Shown: in pieces, positions 34,359 through 41,874 of the stretch | Numbering within the stretch: the first letter of the stretch is position 1 | Layout: every line of letters starts with the position of its first letter | Source of the DNA: Candidatus Falkowbacteria bacterium | GTDB taxonomy: Bacteria; Patescibacteriota; Patescibacteriia; UBA11705; JABHMO01 | DNA length: 54,182 nt | Reading direction: 5' to 3' | Assembly: GCA_018674305.1 (NCBI GenBank) | Contig: JABHAL010000007.1 | Span: 70,976 to 125,157 of the forward strand | Notes under the pieces: generated by a model | What the model saw: only the letters and a program-made list of their open reading frames with translations | Databases searched by the model: none | What the model was told of the DNA's origin: nothing | Made by a program: the position numbers and the translations under genes

Positions 34359-34422
34359 CCTGCGCCAGCCTCGACTAGACTTGAAATCCATCACTATGTA
34401 GTTTTGGTCGGGTCTGGGCAGG
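34359..34422. repeat. GC-rich palindrome overlapping the end of prfB
   Basis: CCTGCGCCAGCCTCGACT (34359-34376) and GGTCGGGTCTGGGCAGG (34406-34422) are imperfect inverted arms related to the GTCGAGGCAGG / GCCCGACC palindromes at 24472-24528 and 42218-42275. The right arm encodes the last residues of RF2. Confidence 0.6.
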
Positions 34423-35509
34423 CCTCCTGTCGCAAATAAGTTTCTATAAACTCTAATATATTACCATTTAAAACTGCTTCTGTGTCAGTAACTTCAAAAT
34501 TCGTACGATGATCCTTTACCATTTTGTAAGGATGTAAAACATAAGACCGAACTTGATTTCCCCAAGCCGCTTCCGTATATTCACCTCTAAGTCTTTGCTT
34601 TTCTTCTTCTTTTTCTGCTTCATAATATTGTTGCAATTTTGAAGTTAAAATTTTCATTGCCGTTTCCTTATTTTGTTGCTGGGAACGTTCGTTTTGACAA
34701 GTTGCTACTAATTTTGTCGGTAAATGCGTGATTCGCACAGCTGAATCTGTAGTATTAACACCCTGCCCACCATGACCACTAGCTCGGTAGGTATCAATTT
34801 TCAAATCTTCTGACTTCACTTCAATTTCCACTTGATCAGACACATGTGGCAACGCTTCCACCAAAGCAAAAGAGGTATGACGCATTTTTTCAGCATCAAA
34901 AGGTGAAATTCTAACTAAACGATGTACCCCCTTTTCTGCCTTGAGATAACCATAACTATTCCTACCTTTAACTTCAAACAAGACACTTTTGACTCCGGCT
35001 TCACTCCCCGGTGACAAACTAATAATTTGAGTTTTCCAGTTTTGAATTTCGCAAAAACGTAAATACATTCTCAAGAGCATTTCTGCCCAATCCTGAGCAT
35101 CGGTTCCACCGGCACCGGCGTGAATTGCCATAATTGAGCTAGAGTGATCATATTTATTTTTAAAAAGAAGAGCAAACTCTAGTTGCTCAAACTTTTTTTT
35201 GAATATTCCTAATTGTTTGGTTGCCTCCTCTCTTAAATCAACGGTCTGATCATCTTTGTCTAACTGAGTGATTTCCAATAAATCATAAATATCTTTTTTT
35301 ATTTTTTCCCAATCGGTCACCTCCTCTTCCAGGTCACTGGCTCTTTGACTGATTTGCTTTGCATTGTCCTGATCATTCCAAAATCCAGGTTCACTCATTT
35401 TGTGCTGTAACTCAATCACTTGTTGCTTTTTGCTATCAATTCCAACCACCTGCCAGGCTTTCATCAGCCGGTCTTTTAATTCAATTAGTTGTTTAATGAT
35501 ATCCTGCAT
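34394..35509 (-). CDS. prfB: Peptide chain release factor 2
   Basis: The start is the ATG at 35509 (MQDIIKQLIELK); a TTG further upstream is less likely. The 371-residue protein has the RF2 stop-codon tripeptide SPF in VRISPFDAEKMRHTSF and the GGQ peptidyl-hydrolysis motif in ASGHGGQGVNTTDSAVRITH. No internal UGA frameshift site is present, unlike E. coli and many other bacteria: the frame is open through the region. Its presence implies that UGA is read as stop. The last ~9 residues (ACPDPTKTT) are encoded by a palindromic repeat and go beyond the usual family end. Confidence 0.95.
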   Translation of the reverse strand: MQDIIKQLIELKDRLMKAWQVVGIDSKKQQVIELQHKMSEPGFWNDQDNAKQISQRASDLEEEVTDWEKIKKDIYDLLEITQLDKDDQTVDLREEATKQLGIFKKKFEQLEFALLFKNKYDHSSSIMAIHAGAGGTDAQDWAEMLLRMYLRFCEIQNWKTQIISLSPGSEAGVKSVLFEVKGRNSYGYLKAEKGVHRLVRISPFDAEKMRHTSFALVEALPHVSDQVEIEVKSEDLKIDTYRASGHGGQGVNTTDSAVRITHLPTKLVATCQNERSQQQNKETAMKILTSKLQQYYEAEKEEEKQRLRGEYTEAAWGNQVRSYVLHPYKMVKDHRTNFEVTDTEAVLNGNILEFIETYLRQEACPDPTKTT

Positions 35510-35572
35510 TTGCAATAACCAATACACAATTTCCAATACCTAATAATTATTATGAATTGTACATTTTTATAA

Positions 35573-36787
35573 TTACTCTTCACGTTTAACCAAAATAACT
35601 GTAATCACCTTTTCTTCACCGTCATGAACAATTTTTAGTTCAACCTGTTCATCTGGTTTATATTTCGCAATTTCATTTAATAAAGTATGTTCACCATCCA
35701 GTTTAACACCATTTACTTCAAGAATAATATCATTTTCAACTAAACCTGCTTTGTCTGCTGGTGAATCTGGGACTACTGCTAACTGAGTCTCGCTATCACC
35801 ACGTACAACTAAAGCACCATTTTCATAATCTAGATTATTCAGACCAGCAATTTCTGCGTTTAATTGGACATAACGAACCCCAAGCCATGGACGAATGATT
35901 TCTCCAAACTCCTTAACACTTTCTATAACATTTTTGGCTTGATTAACTGGGATAGCAAAGCCAATAGAACGGCCCTGCCAGTTAACTGCTGTATTTATAC
36001 CAATAACCTGCCCATCCAAATTAAGTAACGGGCCACCTGAATTACCAGGATTTATTGCCGCGTCCGTTTGAATAGCACCATCCAAAACTTCTGATTTGCC
36101 ATAATTATCACCTGCTACAATTTGACGATCAATACCACTAATAACTCCACGGGTTACAGTATTTTGATATTCTGAGAGAGCATTACCAATCGCGATTACC
36201 GTTTGTCCAATTTCTAAATCGTCAGAATCCCCTAAATCAACCACTGGTAAATCCGTAGCTTCGATTTTCAAAATCGCAATATCATTTACCGGATCCCGTC
36301 CCAAAACTGTAGCTTCATGCTTAGTTCCATCATTAAAAATCACAGAATACTCTGCTTCGAGATCACTAACTACATGCTTATTAGTCAAAATTAGTCCTTC
36401 GGAATCAATAACAAATCCAGTTCCTCCACCAACTTCTCTTTTTTGAGTTTCTTCCTCTTGCGGTAATGTCCCACTAAAATTCCAATAATCAAAAACATTA
36501 GGACCGGTTAAATTATAATAATTACTCAACTCTTTAGTAATTACAATACTAACAACAGATGGTGAAACGTCCTTCACCACATCAATTGTAGATGACTCTT
36601 CCGTAACTTTATAAACCTTGGTATTTGCGTTTTTCACAATGGGGTTATTGCCTAAAAATTCCTGCCCCCAATGATAACTTTCTAAATAAGGTTTAAGAAA
36701 AAAAGAACCAAAGGCGCCAGCTATAGCGCCAACAACTAAGGCAACTATAATTGTTAAAGCGAATTGCCCTTGATTTTTTCTCTGCAT
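35573..36787 (-). CDS. HtrA/DegP-type serine protease with PDZ domain
   Basis: This 404-residue protein has an N-terminal membrane anchor (FALTIIVALVVGAIAGAFGSFF), a trypsin-like domain with catalytic H138 (TNKHVV), D169 (VNDIAIL) and S250 (GNSGGPLL), and one C-terminal PDZ domain (from about 300, including SPADKAGLVENDIILEVNG). It is thus the membrane-anchored one-PDZ type (DegS/HtrA-like), acting in quality control of secreted proteins. This is relevant to a cell exporting very large disulfide-rich proteins. It lies 63 nt upstream of prfB on the same strand. Confidence 0.95.
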   Translation of the reverse strand: MQRKNQGQFALTIIVALVVGAIAGAFGSFFLKPYLESYHWGQEFLGNNPIVKNANTKVYKVTEESSTIDVVKDVSPSVVSIVITKELSNYYNLTGPNVFDYWNFSGTLPQEEETQKREVGGGTGFVIDSEGLILTNKHVVSDLEAEYSVIFNDGTKHEATVLGRDPVNDIAILKIEATDLPVVDLGDSDDLEIGQTVIAIGNALSEYQNTVTRGVISGIDRQIVAGDNYGKSEVLDGAIQTDAAINPGNSGGPLLNLDGQVIGINTAVNWQGRSIGFAIPVNQAKNVIESVKEFGEIIRPWLGVRYVQLNAEIAGLNNLDYENGALVVRGDSETQLAVVPDSPADKAGLVENDIILEVNGVKLDGEHTLLNEIAKYKPDEQVELKIVHDGEEKVITVILVKREE

Positions 36788-36792
36788 ATTTT

Positions 36793-36906
36793 TTATTCAC
36801 GAAATCACAAAACCACGAAATCACGAAAACATCACACTGCTTTCTTCTTTCTTATGTTTTTTTATGCTTTCTGTGTTTTTGTGTTTTCCGTGTTTGTTAT
36901 TCACAA
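36793..36906. repeat. CACGAAA/TTTCGTG repeat, copy 1
   Basis: A left arm of CACGAAATCAC-type units (CACGAAATCACAAAACCACG) and a right arm of TTTCTGTG/TTTTCCGTG units are imperfect inverted repeats. A similar structure lies at 37290-37384 on the other side of the small membrane protein gene. Confidence 0.6.
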
Positions 36907-36961
36907 AAAAATAAGTAATATACTATAAACAAAAACCATTGCCTACACAATATTACTTATT

Positions 36962-37282
36962 TCATTTTAAGAACTCTTCAATTTCTGCTTTATTAAGGCC
37001 TGATGTTCCTTGAATTTGATTAATCATTTCAAATATATTATTAGTATCAGGAGCACTTGTCTTATTTAAATTACCCATCACTCCCTGATAAGTATTTAAT
37101 GCTTCTTTAAAAAATGGTAAAGCAAACATAACTGCTATAACTAAAGGAACGACAATAACAACAATTTTTATTACACTAAAAATTTGTTGAAAAATAATAT
37201 ACTTCCGGATTTTTTTAACCATTGTATGAATCTCTTTGGTATATTCTAGATTTTTGTTTATTTGTCTTTGTAAATCCTCCAT
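36962..37282 (-). CDS. Small single-span membrane protein, unknown
   Basis: I take the ATG at 37282 (MEDLQRQINKNLEYTK); a GTG four codons upstream is possible. The 106-residue protein has an N-terminal helix with heptad character (DLQRQINKNLEYTKEIHTMVKKI), one long hydrophobic span (IVVIVVPLVIAVMFALPFF) and a soluble C-terminus ending LNKAEIEEFLK. I do not recognise it. It is flanked on both sides by CACGAAA/TTTCGTG repeats in the same orientation. Confidence 0.6.
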   Translation of the reverse strand: MEDLQRQINKNLEYTKEIHTMVKKIRKYIIFQQIFSVIKIVVIVVPLVIAVMFALPFFKEALNTYQGVMGNLNKTSAPDTNNIFEMINQIQGTSGLNKAEIEEFLK

Positions 37283-37289
37283 ATGTGGG

Positions 37290-37384
37290 ATCACGAAACC
37301 ACGAAATCACGAAACCATCAAATCAATTAACGTTTATTTGTGTTTTCTTGTGCTTTCTGTGTTTTCTTGTGTTTTCCGTGTTTT
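37290..37384. repeat. CACGAAA/TTTCGTG repeat, copy 2
   Basis: TCACGAAACCACGAAATCAC units on the left and TTTGTGTTTTCTTGTGCTTT units on the right, as in the copy at 36793-36906. The right arm abuts the nrdG stop codon. Confidence 0.6.
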
Positions 37385-38071
37385 TTATCTAACTCTACAA
37401 ACTCTAAACCATTCTTTTAAGGGTTGAACTATTTCATTAAGTTGCTTTTTGGTATATGGTCGTTCAATTACAAAATCATCACTCACTAGCTTATCACTTA
37501 CTTGAAATTGTTGTAGGTAATATCTATCCGCTCCTTTAATTTGCCTCGCCATGGACTCTATATCCTCAGGTGAATGCAAGGCTGGCAAAATAGTTGATCT
37601 AAACTCATAATCAACTTTTCCCTTCTTTAATATTATAACACTTTTTTTAATTGCTGATAAGTCCAGTTTACGACAAGTCACCTTGGCGTATTTTCGCCAA
37701 GGAGCTTTAATGTCCATTGCCACATAATCAACTAACTTCTTATCAATTAACTTTTGCAACAACTCTGGATTAGTTCCATTGGTATCCAACTTAACTAAAT
37801 AACCCAAATTTTTTAATTTCTTTAAAAAACTAATCAGCCCACTTTGAATTGTTGGCTCTCCCCCAGTAATACATACTGCATCCAAAAGTTTTCTACGTTT
37901 CTTTAAGAAATTAAGAATCTCATCTGTAGCAATTACTTTAGCTATCCCTTTTACAATATCTGGATTATGACAAAAAGAGCAGCGAAAATTGCATCCTATA
38001 GTAAAGACTGTCGCTGCTACTTTATCTGGGTAATCCAATAAAGTTGTTTTTTGTAATCCTCCGATAAGCAT
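37385..38071 (-). CDS. nrdG: Anaerobic ribonucleotide reductase activating protein (radical SAM)
   Basis: This 228-residue radical SAM activase has C27-x3-C31-x2-C34 in GCNFRCSFCHNPD for the 4Fe-4S cluster and the family pattern TTLLDYPDKVAATVFTIGC, followed by ITGGEPTIQSGL. It generates the glycyl radical on NrdD. Length matches the ~220-230 residue type often paired with ATP-cone NrdD. It follows the two nrdD ORFs on the same strand, with a hairpin in the gap. Confidence 0.9.
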   Translation of the reverse strand: MLIGGLQKTTLLDYPDKVAATVFTIGCNFRCSFCHNPDIVKGIAKVIATDEILNFLKKRRKLLDAVCITGGEPTIQSGLISFLKKLKNLGYLVKLDTNGTNPELLQKLIDKKLVDYVAMDIKAPWRKYAKVTCRKLDLSAIKKSVIILKKGKVDYEFRSTILPALHSPEDIESMARQIKGADRYYLQQFQVSDKLVSDDFVIERPYTKKQLNEIVQPLKEWFRVCRVR

Positions 38072-38082
38072 ACAGTAAATTA

Positions 38083-38170
38083 AAAGTCCACAGGTAAAAG
38101 GTAAAAGTATTTACTAAGAAACTTATGACTAAAGACTATACTGTAAACTTTTACCTTTGGACTTTTACTT
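38083..38170. repeat. Inverted repeat between nrdG and the NrdD C-terminal ORF
   Basis: AAAAGTCC then GGTAAAAG on the left pair with CTTTTACC then GGACTTTT on the right, an interrupted stem enclosing about 45 bases. Could be an RNA hairpin that separates expression of nrdG from nrdD, or another intergenic repeat. Coordinates are within a base or two. Confidence 0.6.
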
Positions 38171-38174
38171 AACA

Positions 38175-38318
38175 TTATACTTTATGTAAAACTTTATTAA
38201 ATGTTTTTCTATCAGAGAATTCCGCTTTTTTACCATCGTTCCAACGTTGAACTGGACTTAGGTAACCAACGACTCGTGAATAAACCTCACATTTTTGTCT
38301 TTGCATCTTGATTGACAT
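38175..38318 (-). CDS. nrdD: Detached glycyl-radical C-terminal segment of NrdD
   Basis: This 47-codon ORF begins ATG at 38318 and ends TAA at 38175-38177. It reads MSIKMQRQKCEVYSRVVGYL and continues SPVQRWNDGKKAEFSDR. KCEVYSRVVGYL-PVQ-WN-GK is the conserved glycyl-radical loop at the C-terminus of class III ribonucleotide reductases, with the radical Gly at position 18. The main nrdD ORF lacks this segment. The 135-nt gap between them is a multiple of three but holds nine in-frame stops, so simple readthrough is excluded. No clear ribosome binding site is seen. It may work as a separate peptide that joins NrdD, as GrcA/YfiD does for pyruvate formate-lyase, or be joined by an RNA-level event, or be a remnant. 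The intact reading frame and motif favour function. Confidence 0.85.
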   Translation of the reverse strand: MSIKMQRQKCEVYSRVVGYLSPVQRWNDGKKAEFSDRKTFNKVLHKV

Positions 38319-38453
38319 AATTTACGGATTACGGATTGATGCAGAATATACGGACTATTATAAAAACTATAATCACTTCAGTATATCAGCTTGCCGTGAA
38401 CTTAACAAAGTCATAGTTCATGGTACAATCAATTATCAATTTACTTTTATTTT

Positions 38454-40517
38454 TTATTTTTTATTTATATTTTCTAATTTAATTGCATCATCAATATAAC
38501 CCATTTCCTCATCACAATGGGGACAATATTCATGCTCACCCTCAATATAACCATGTTGCGGACAAACACTAAAAGTAGGTGTTATTGTGAAATATGGCAA
38601 CTTGAAATTTTCTGCTATTTTCTTGACCAAAGCCTTAGTACTTTCCGCAGACGGCAACCTTTCACCAATAAAACCATGCAAAACTGTACCACCAGTGTAT
38701 CTAGTTTGTAGATCATCCTGCAATTTCAAAGCTTCGAAAATATCATCAGTATAACCAACCGGCAATTGAGTGGAATTAGTATAATATGGCTCTGCTCCTT
38801 GACTTCCAACTGCTTCTTCATTGGCAACAACAATTTCTGGGAATTTGACCTTGTCTAATCGAGCAAATCGATAAGCTGTACCTTCTGCTGGGGTAGCCTC
38901 CAAGTTAAACAATTCGTTAGAGTCATTTTGATAATCCATCATTCTTTCTCGCATGAAATCTAAAACTTGGCGAGCAAATTTATGACCTTCAGGATGAGTA
39001 ATGTCAACTTTCAAAAGATTTAAACAAGACTCATTAACACCATTCAAACCAATGGTATTAAAATGATTTTTCCAATATTGACCAAATCGTTCCTTGATAA
39101 CTGCTAAATAAAATCTTGAATAAGGGTAAAGGCCACCTTCTGTGAATCTCTCCAAGGCTGCCCGTTTAACTTTTAGACTTTTCTTTGCTAAATCCATTAG
39201 GTAAGCCAGTCTTTCAAAATATTGTTCTTTGTTTTCGGAAGTATAACCCAGTCTAGCCATATTTATTGTGACCACCCCAATTGATCCAGTCAAAGGATTA
39301 GCTCCAAACAAGCCACCACCACGCTTACGTAGCTCCCTATTGTCTAAACGTAGGCGACAACACATACTACGAGCATCATCTGGGCTCATGTCACTATTAA
39401 TAAAATTGGAGAAATATGGAATACCGTACTTAGAAGTCATCTCCATAATTTTTTCAATAATTGGAGCATCCCAATCCCAATCTGCAGTCACATTATAAGT
39501 TGGAATTGGCCAACTAAGCACTCTCCCTTTTCTGTCTCCCTCGGTCATAATTTCAATAAATGCTTGATTAAACATGTCCATTTCTTTTTGGAATTCACCA
39601 TAGGTTTCCTTTTGTGGTTCACCACCAATAATAACTGACTCACCAGCTAAACTTGAAGGTGGAAATAGATCAAGGGTGACATTAGTAAATGGGGTTTGAA
39701 AACCAACTCGAGTTGGCACATTGATATTATATAAAAATGTCTGAACCTGTTGCTTGACCTGTTTGTAATCCAATCCATCATGACGAATAAATGGTGCCAC
39801 AAGAGTATCTAAACTAGAAACTGCCTGTGCGCCAGCCGCTTCACCCTGCAAAGTATAGAAAAAATTAACTAACTGACTAAGAGCAGTACCAAAATGCTTT
39901 GGTGGCTTACTTTCAACTTTACCCCGAACACCTCCAAAACCTTTGAGTAATAGATCTTTAAAATCCCAACCACAACAATACGGTGCTAAAAGTTGTAAAT
40001 CATGAATATGAAAATCACCGTCAACGTGCGCATTTTTAATTTCAGGAGAATAAACCTTATTTAACCAATAATTCGTACTAATGGTTGAAGCCACATAGTT
40101 ATTCAATCCTTGCAAAGAATAATCCATGTTGCTATTTTCCTTGACTTTCCAATCCAACTGGCCTAAATAACTTTCCATTAATTCGTCTGAATTGATCATT
40201 GATTGAAAGTCTCTCAACTTTGAATGTTGGTCTCGATAGATGATATAAGACCTAGCAACCTTGAGCAATTTACTCTCAATTATCACCTCTTCTACTAAAT
40301 CCTGAATTTCCTCAACTGCTGGTATAGATCTTTCATGAAATTTTTTATTAAGTAACTCCAATACCAAATCACTCAACTCTTCTGCTTTTTCCTTGTCCGG
40401 TTCTCCGACCGCGCGCATTGCATTAAAAATCGCCAAGGAAATTCTTTCCTGGTCAAAATCCACTATCCTATCATCACGTTTTCTTACCTGAATAATTTTA
40501 TTAGCTGTGTAAACCAT
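38454..40517 (-). CDS. nrdD: Anaerobic ribonucleoside-triphosphate reductase, catalytic part
   Basis: This 687-residue protein has an N-terminal ATP cone (VRKRDDRIVDFDQERI, with IPAVEEIQDLVEEV), the class III reductase barrel (HIHDLQLLAPYCCGWDFKDLL, then SMCCRLRLDNRELRKRGGG and NPLTGSIGVVTIN) and a C-terminal zinc site (VCPQHGYIEGEHEYCPHCDEE). The family normally continues with a linker and the glycyl-radical loop RVxGY; here it stops at ENINKK, so the essential Gly is missing from this chain. The missing part is at 38175-38318. It reduces ribonucleoside triphosphates to deoxyribonucleotides without oxygen. ATP-cone regulation is expected. Confidence 0.95.
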   Translation of the reverse strand: MVYTANKIIQVRKRDDRIVDFDQERISLAIFNAMRAVGEPDKEKAEELSDLVLELLNKKFHERSIPAVEEIQDLVEEVIIESKLLKVARSYIIYRDQHSKLRDFQSMINSDELMESYLGQLDWKVKENSNMDYSLQGLNNYVASTISTNYWLNKVYSPEIKNAHVDGDFHIHDLQLLAPYCCGWDFKDLLLKGFGGVRGKVESKPPKHFGTALSQLVNFFYTLQGEAAGAQAVSSLDTLVAPFIRHDGLDYKQVKQQVQTFLYNINVPTRVGFQTPFTNVTLDLFPPSSLAGESVIIGGEPQKETYGEFQKEMDMFNQAFIEIMTEGDRKGRVLSWPIPTYNVTADWDWDAPIIEKIMEMTSKYGIPYFSNFINSDMSPDDARSMCCRLRLDNRELRKRGGGLFGANPLTGSIGVVTINMARLGYTSENKEQYFERLAYLMDLAKKSLKVKRAALERFTEGGLYPYSRFYLAVIKERFGQYWKNHFNTIGLNGVNESCLNLLKVDITHPEGHKFARQVLDFMRERMMDYQNDSNELFNLEATPAEGTAYRFARLDKVKFPEIVVANEEAVGSQGAEPYYTNSTQLPVGYTDDIFEALKLQDDLQTRYTGGTVLHGFIGERLPSAESTKALVKKIAENFKLPYFTITPTFSVCPQHGYIEGEHEYCPHCDEEMGYIDDAIKLENINKK

Positions 40518-40632
40518 ACTTTAGTAAAATTCTAAATACTAATTTCTAAATTCTAAATAAATTCATAATTACCAATACTCAACTTTCCAAAATAAACAAA
40601 ATCAACAGGCACTTCTTGTGCCCTACCTAAAC

Positions 40633-40947
40633 AAAAAAAACCGCTTTCATTTGGTCTCTAATTTTCATGAGCTATTAAGAGTGCAGGATGCAAGCCAAAA
40701 TTGATTTAGCGGTATCAATTTTGTTTTTATTCAAAGCACGAGGAACGAAACGATGCTAAAAGCATCATGAGAGACGAGTAATGCAGAATAAGGGCAAAAT
40801 TGAACCGCCCGGAGGGAAGCCAAAAAATGACTGATTTTTTTGTCGATCCTCCTTGAAGTAACTTACAGTTACTCCTATGTCGTCGCTTCGCAAAATCACC
40901 TCCTTTTTCAGCTTCTAAATCTGATTTTGGTTTGCATCCTTCACTCT
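40633..40947 (-). ncRNA. Long structured leader or MITE-like element upstream of nrdD
   Basis: Ends 40678-40709 and 40915-40947 are complementary over about 32 nt with few mismatches (AGGATGCAA and CCAAAAT blocks and ATTTAG ends). Inside are more hairpins: GATGCT-aaa-AGCATC and AGTAACT-gt-AGTTACT on the minus strand. Between this element and nrdD, the minus strand has ACCGCT (40713-40708) able to pair with AGCGGT (40645-40640), followed by eight T, i.e. a possible terminator competing with the long helix. It could be a cis-regulatory RNA of nrdD or a miniature inverted-repeat element. The rest of the 40518-41294 gap holds a GGCAC-GTGCC hairpin near 40603 and the repeat at 41137; I see no gene. 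Confidence 0.5.
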
Positions 40948-41136
40948 ATCCATTATATACCAAATACAACATCGCTTCAAAGTTTAAAGAAAATTTAAAC
41001 TTTGATGTAAAATTTGGTTTTATTTAAGTGTCGCATAATTTTTAAATCTGACATTTAAAAACTGTGGATAAGTATTAGTAAAACATGTACCTTTCCTCCA
41101 GCGTTCCACCTGCCTGTTGGAATATGTGAACCCCCT

Positions 41137-41224
41137 TGTCATCCTGAGTTTACCGAAGGACGACAAAGACAGCTCTTCTGATTGATTTCATACAATGTCA
41201 TACTTCGGTAAACTCAGCATGACA
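41137..41224. repeat. Inverted TGTCATCCTGAGTTTACCGAAG repeat pair
   Basis: Two 29-bp copies in inverted orientation (41137-41165 and 41196-41224) match at 25 of 29 positions, separated by 30 bases. Together they form one large hairpin. The sequence is like the TCATCCTGAG...GAAGGA repeats seen between genes in many bacteria. Confidence 0.8.
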
Positions 41225-41294
41225 TTGATCAAAACCCAAATCGTCGGCAAACCAAAAAGCAAATCAATGAATGACCCGCTTTTCTGCTATGACC

Positions 41295-41651
41295 TCAAAT
41301 TATTAATTTAAACCCCAATTCTTGCTCTGCATTCTCCAATTCATCGATTAAACGATCATATTCAGAATCTTGTTTATTGGGATCTTTCGACTTTCTTAAG
41401 TCTTCAATCATACGAGAAGAATTGCCAAATTTAATCTGCGGGTATTCTTCTGGCTTACTTTGAGCATAATTAAACAAAGCCATTCTAGCATCAATAATCG
41501 CCCTAGCTTTTTCCAGATGTTCATCTGTTACCCTTGACATTGGCAACTTTTCGCCACTTTTTTCATTAATTAAAAATGAAGAATCTTCATCTTCATCACA
41601 TTCGGTAGGTACTTCTAAATTTGGTTGTCCTTTCTTCATATAATTTTTCAT
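41295..41651 (-). CDS. Hypothetical protein
   Basis: This 118-residue hydrophilic protein is not recognised. It has an acidic patch (TECDEDEDSS), then two predicted helices: TDEHLEKARAIIDARMALFNYAQ and a C-terminal coiled-coil-like SEYDRLIDELENAEQELGFKL. AGGAG lies seven bases before the ATG. It is cytoplasmic, with no signal or membrane span. The neighbours on the same strand are two other small unknown genes. Confidence 0.6.
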   Translation of the reverse strand: MKNYMKKGQPNLEVPTECDEDEDSSFLINEKSGEKLPMSRVTDEHLEKARAIIDARMALFNYAQSKPEEYPQIKFGNSSRMIEDLRKSKDPNKQDSEYDRLIDELENAEQELGFKLII

Positions 41652-41689
41652 TAAATCTCCTATATTATATGTTATTTAACAAGAATGTC

Positions 41690-41718
41690 AAAAGAAGCTC
41701 CGCATAACGGAGCCTTTT
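41690..41718 (-). terminator. Terminator after the 40-residue ORF
   Basis: GGCTCCG and CGGAGC on the minus strand form a hairpin followed by TTCTTTT. It lies 9 nt after the stop of the small ORF at 41727-41849. Confidence 0.7.
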
Positions 41719-41726
41719 AAGATATC

Positions 41727-41849
41727 TTATCCTTTAAGTTTTTCAGCGGCCTCGCTTATTTCGCCGCCAGCAGCAAGTTTTTTCTTTGTCTTTGGGTCTT
41801 CTAGCCCTGGGATAGGTAAATCAAATTTTCCCATATATTTTAGTTTCAT
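41727..41849 (-). CDS. Small ORF, 40 residues
   Basis: The ORF reads MKLKYMGKFDLPIPGLEDPK and continues with KKKLAAGGEISEAAEKLKG before TAA. It is not recognised. Support: a terminator directly downstream, a codon pattern like neighbours and a position between two other small genes on the same strand. A second ATG at residue 6 (MGKFDLP) is possible. No clear ribosome binding site. Confidence 0.4.
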   Translation of the reverse strand: MKLKYMGKFDLPIPGLEDPKTKKKLAAGGEISEAAEKLKG

Positions 41850-41874
41850 TTGTTAACTTAAAATGTTTTATATT

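Noticed and set aside
38319-38453. Stop-codon readthrough or alternative code joining the two NrdD parts
   Set aside because: The gap has TAA, TAG and TGA codons in frame, so no single recoded codon could join the parts.
38308-38499. Plus-strand 63-residue ORF over the NrdD gap
   Set aside because: It overlaps the end of nrdD and the start of the glycyl-radical ORF on the other strand, and has no recognisable features.
40678-40947. RNase P RNA, tmRNA, SRP RNA or 6S RNA
   Set aside because: I could not find the conserved blocks of these RNAs on either strand. The long complementary ends fit a hairpin element or leader better.
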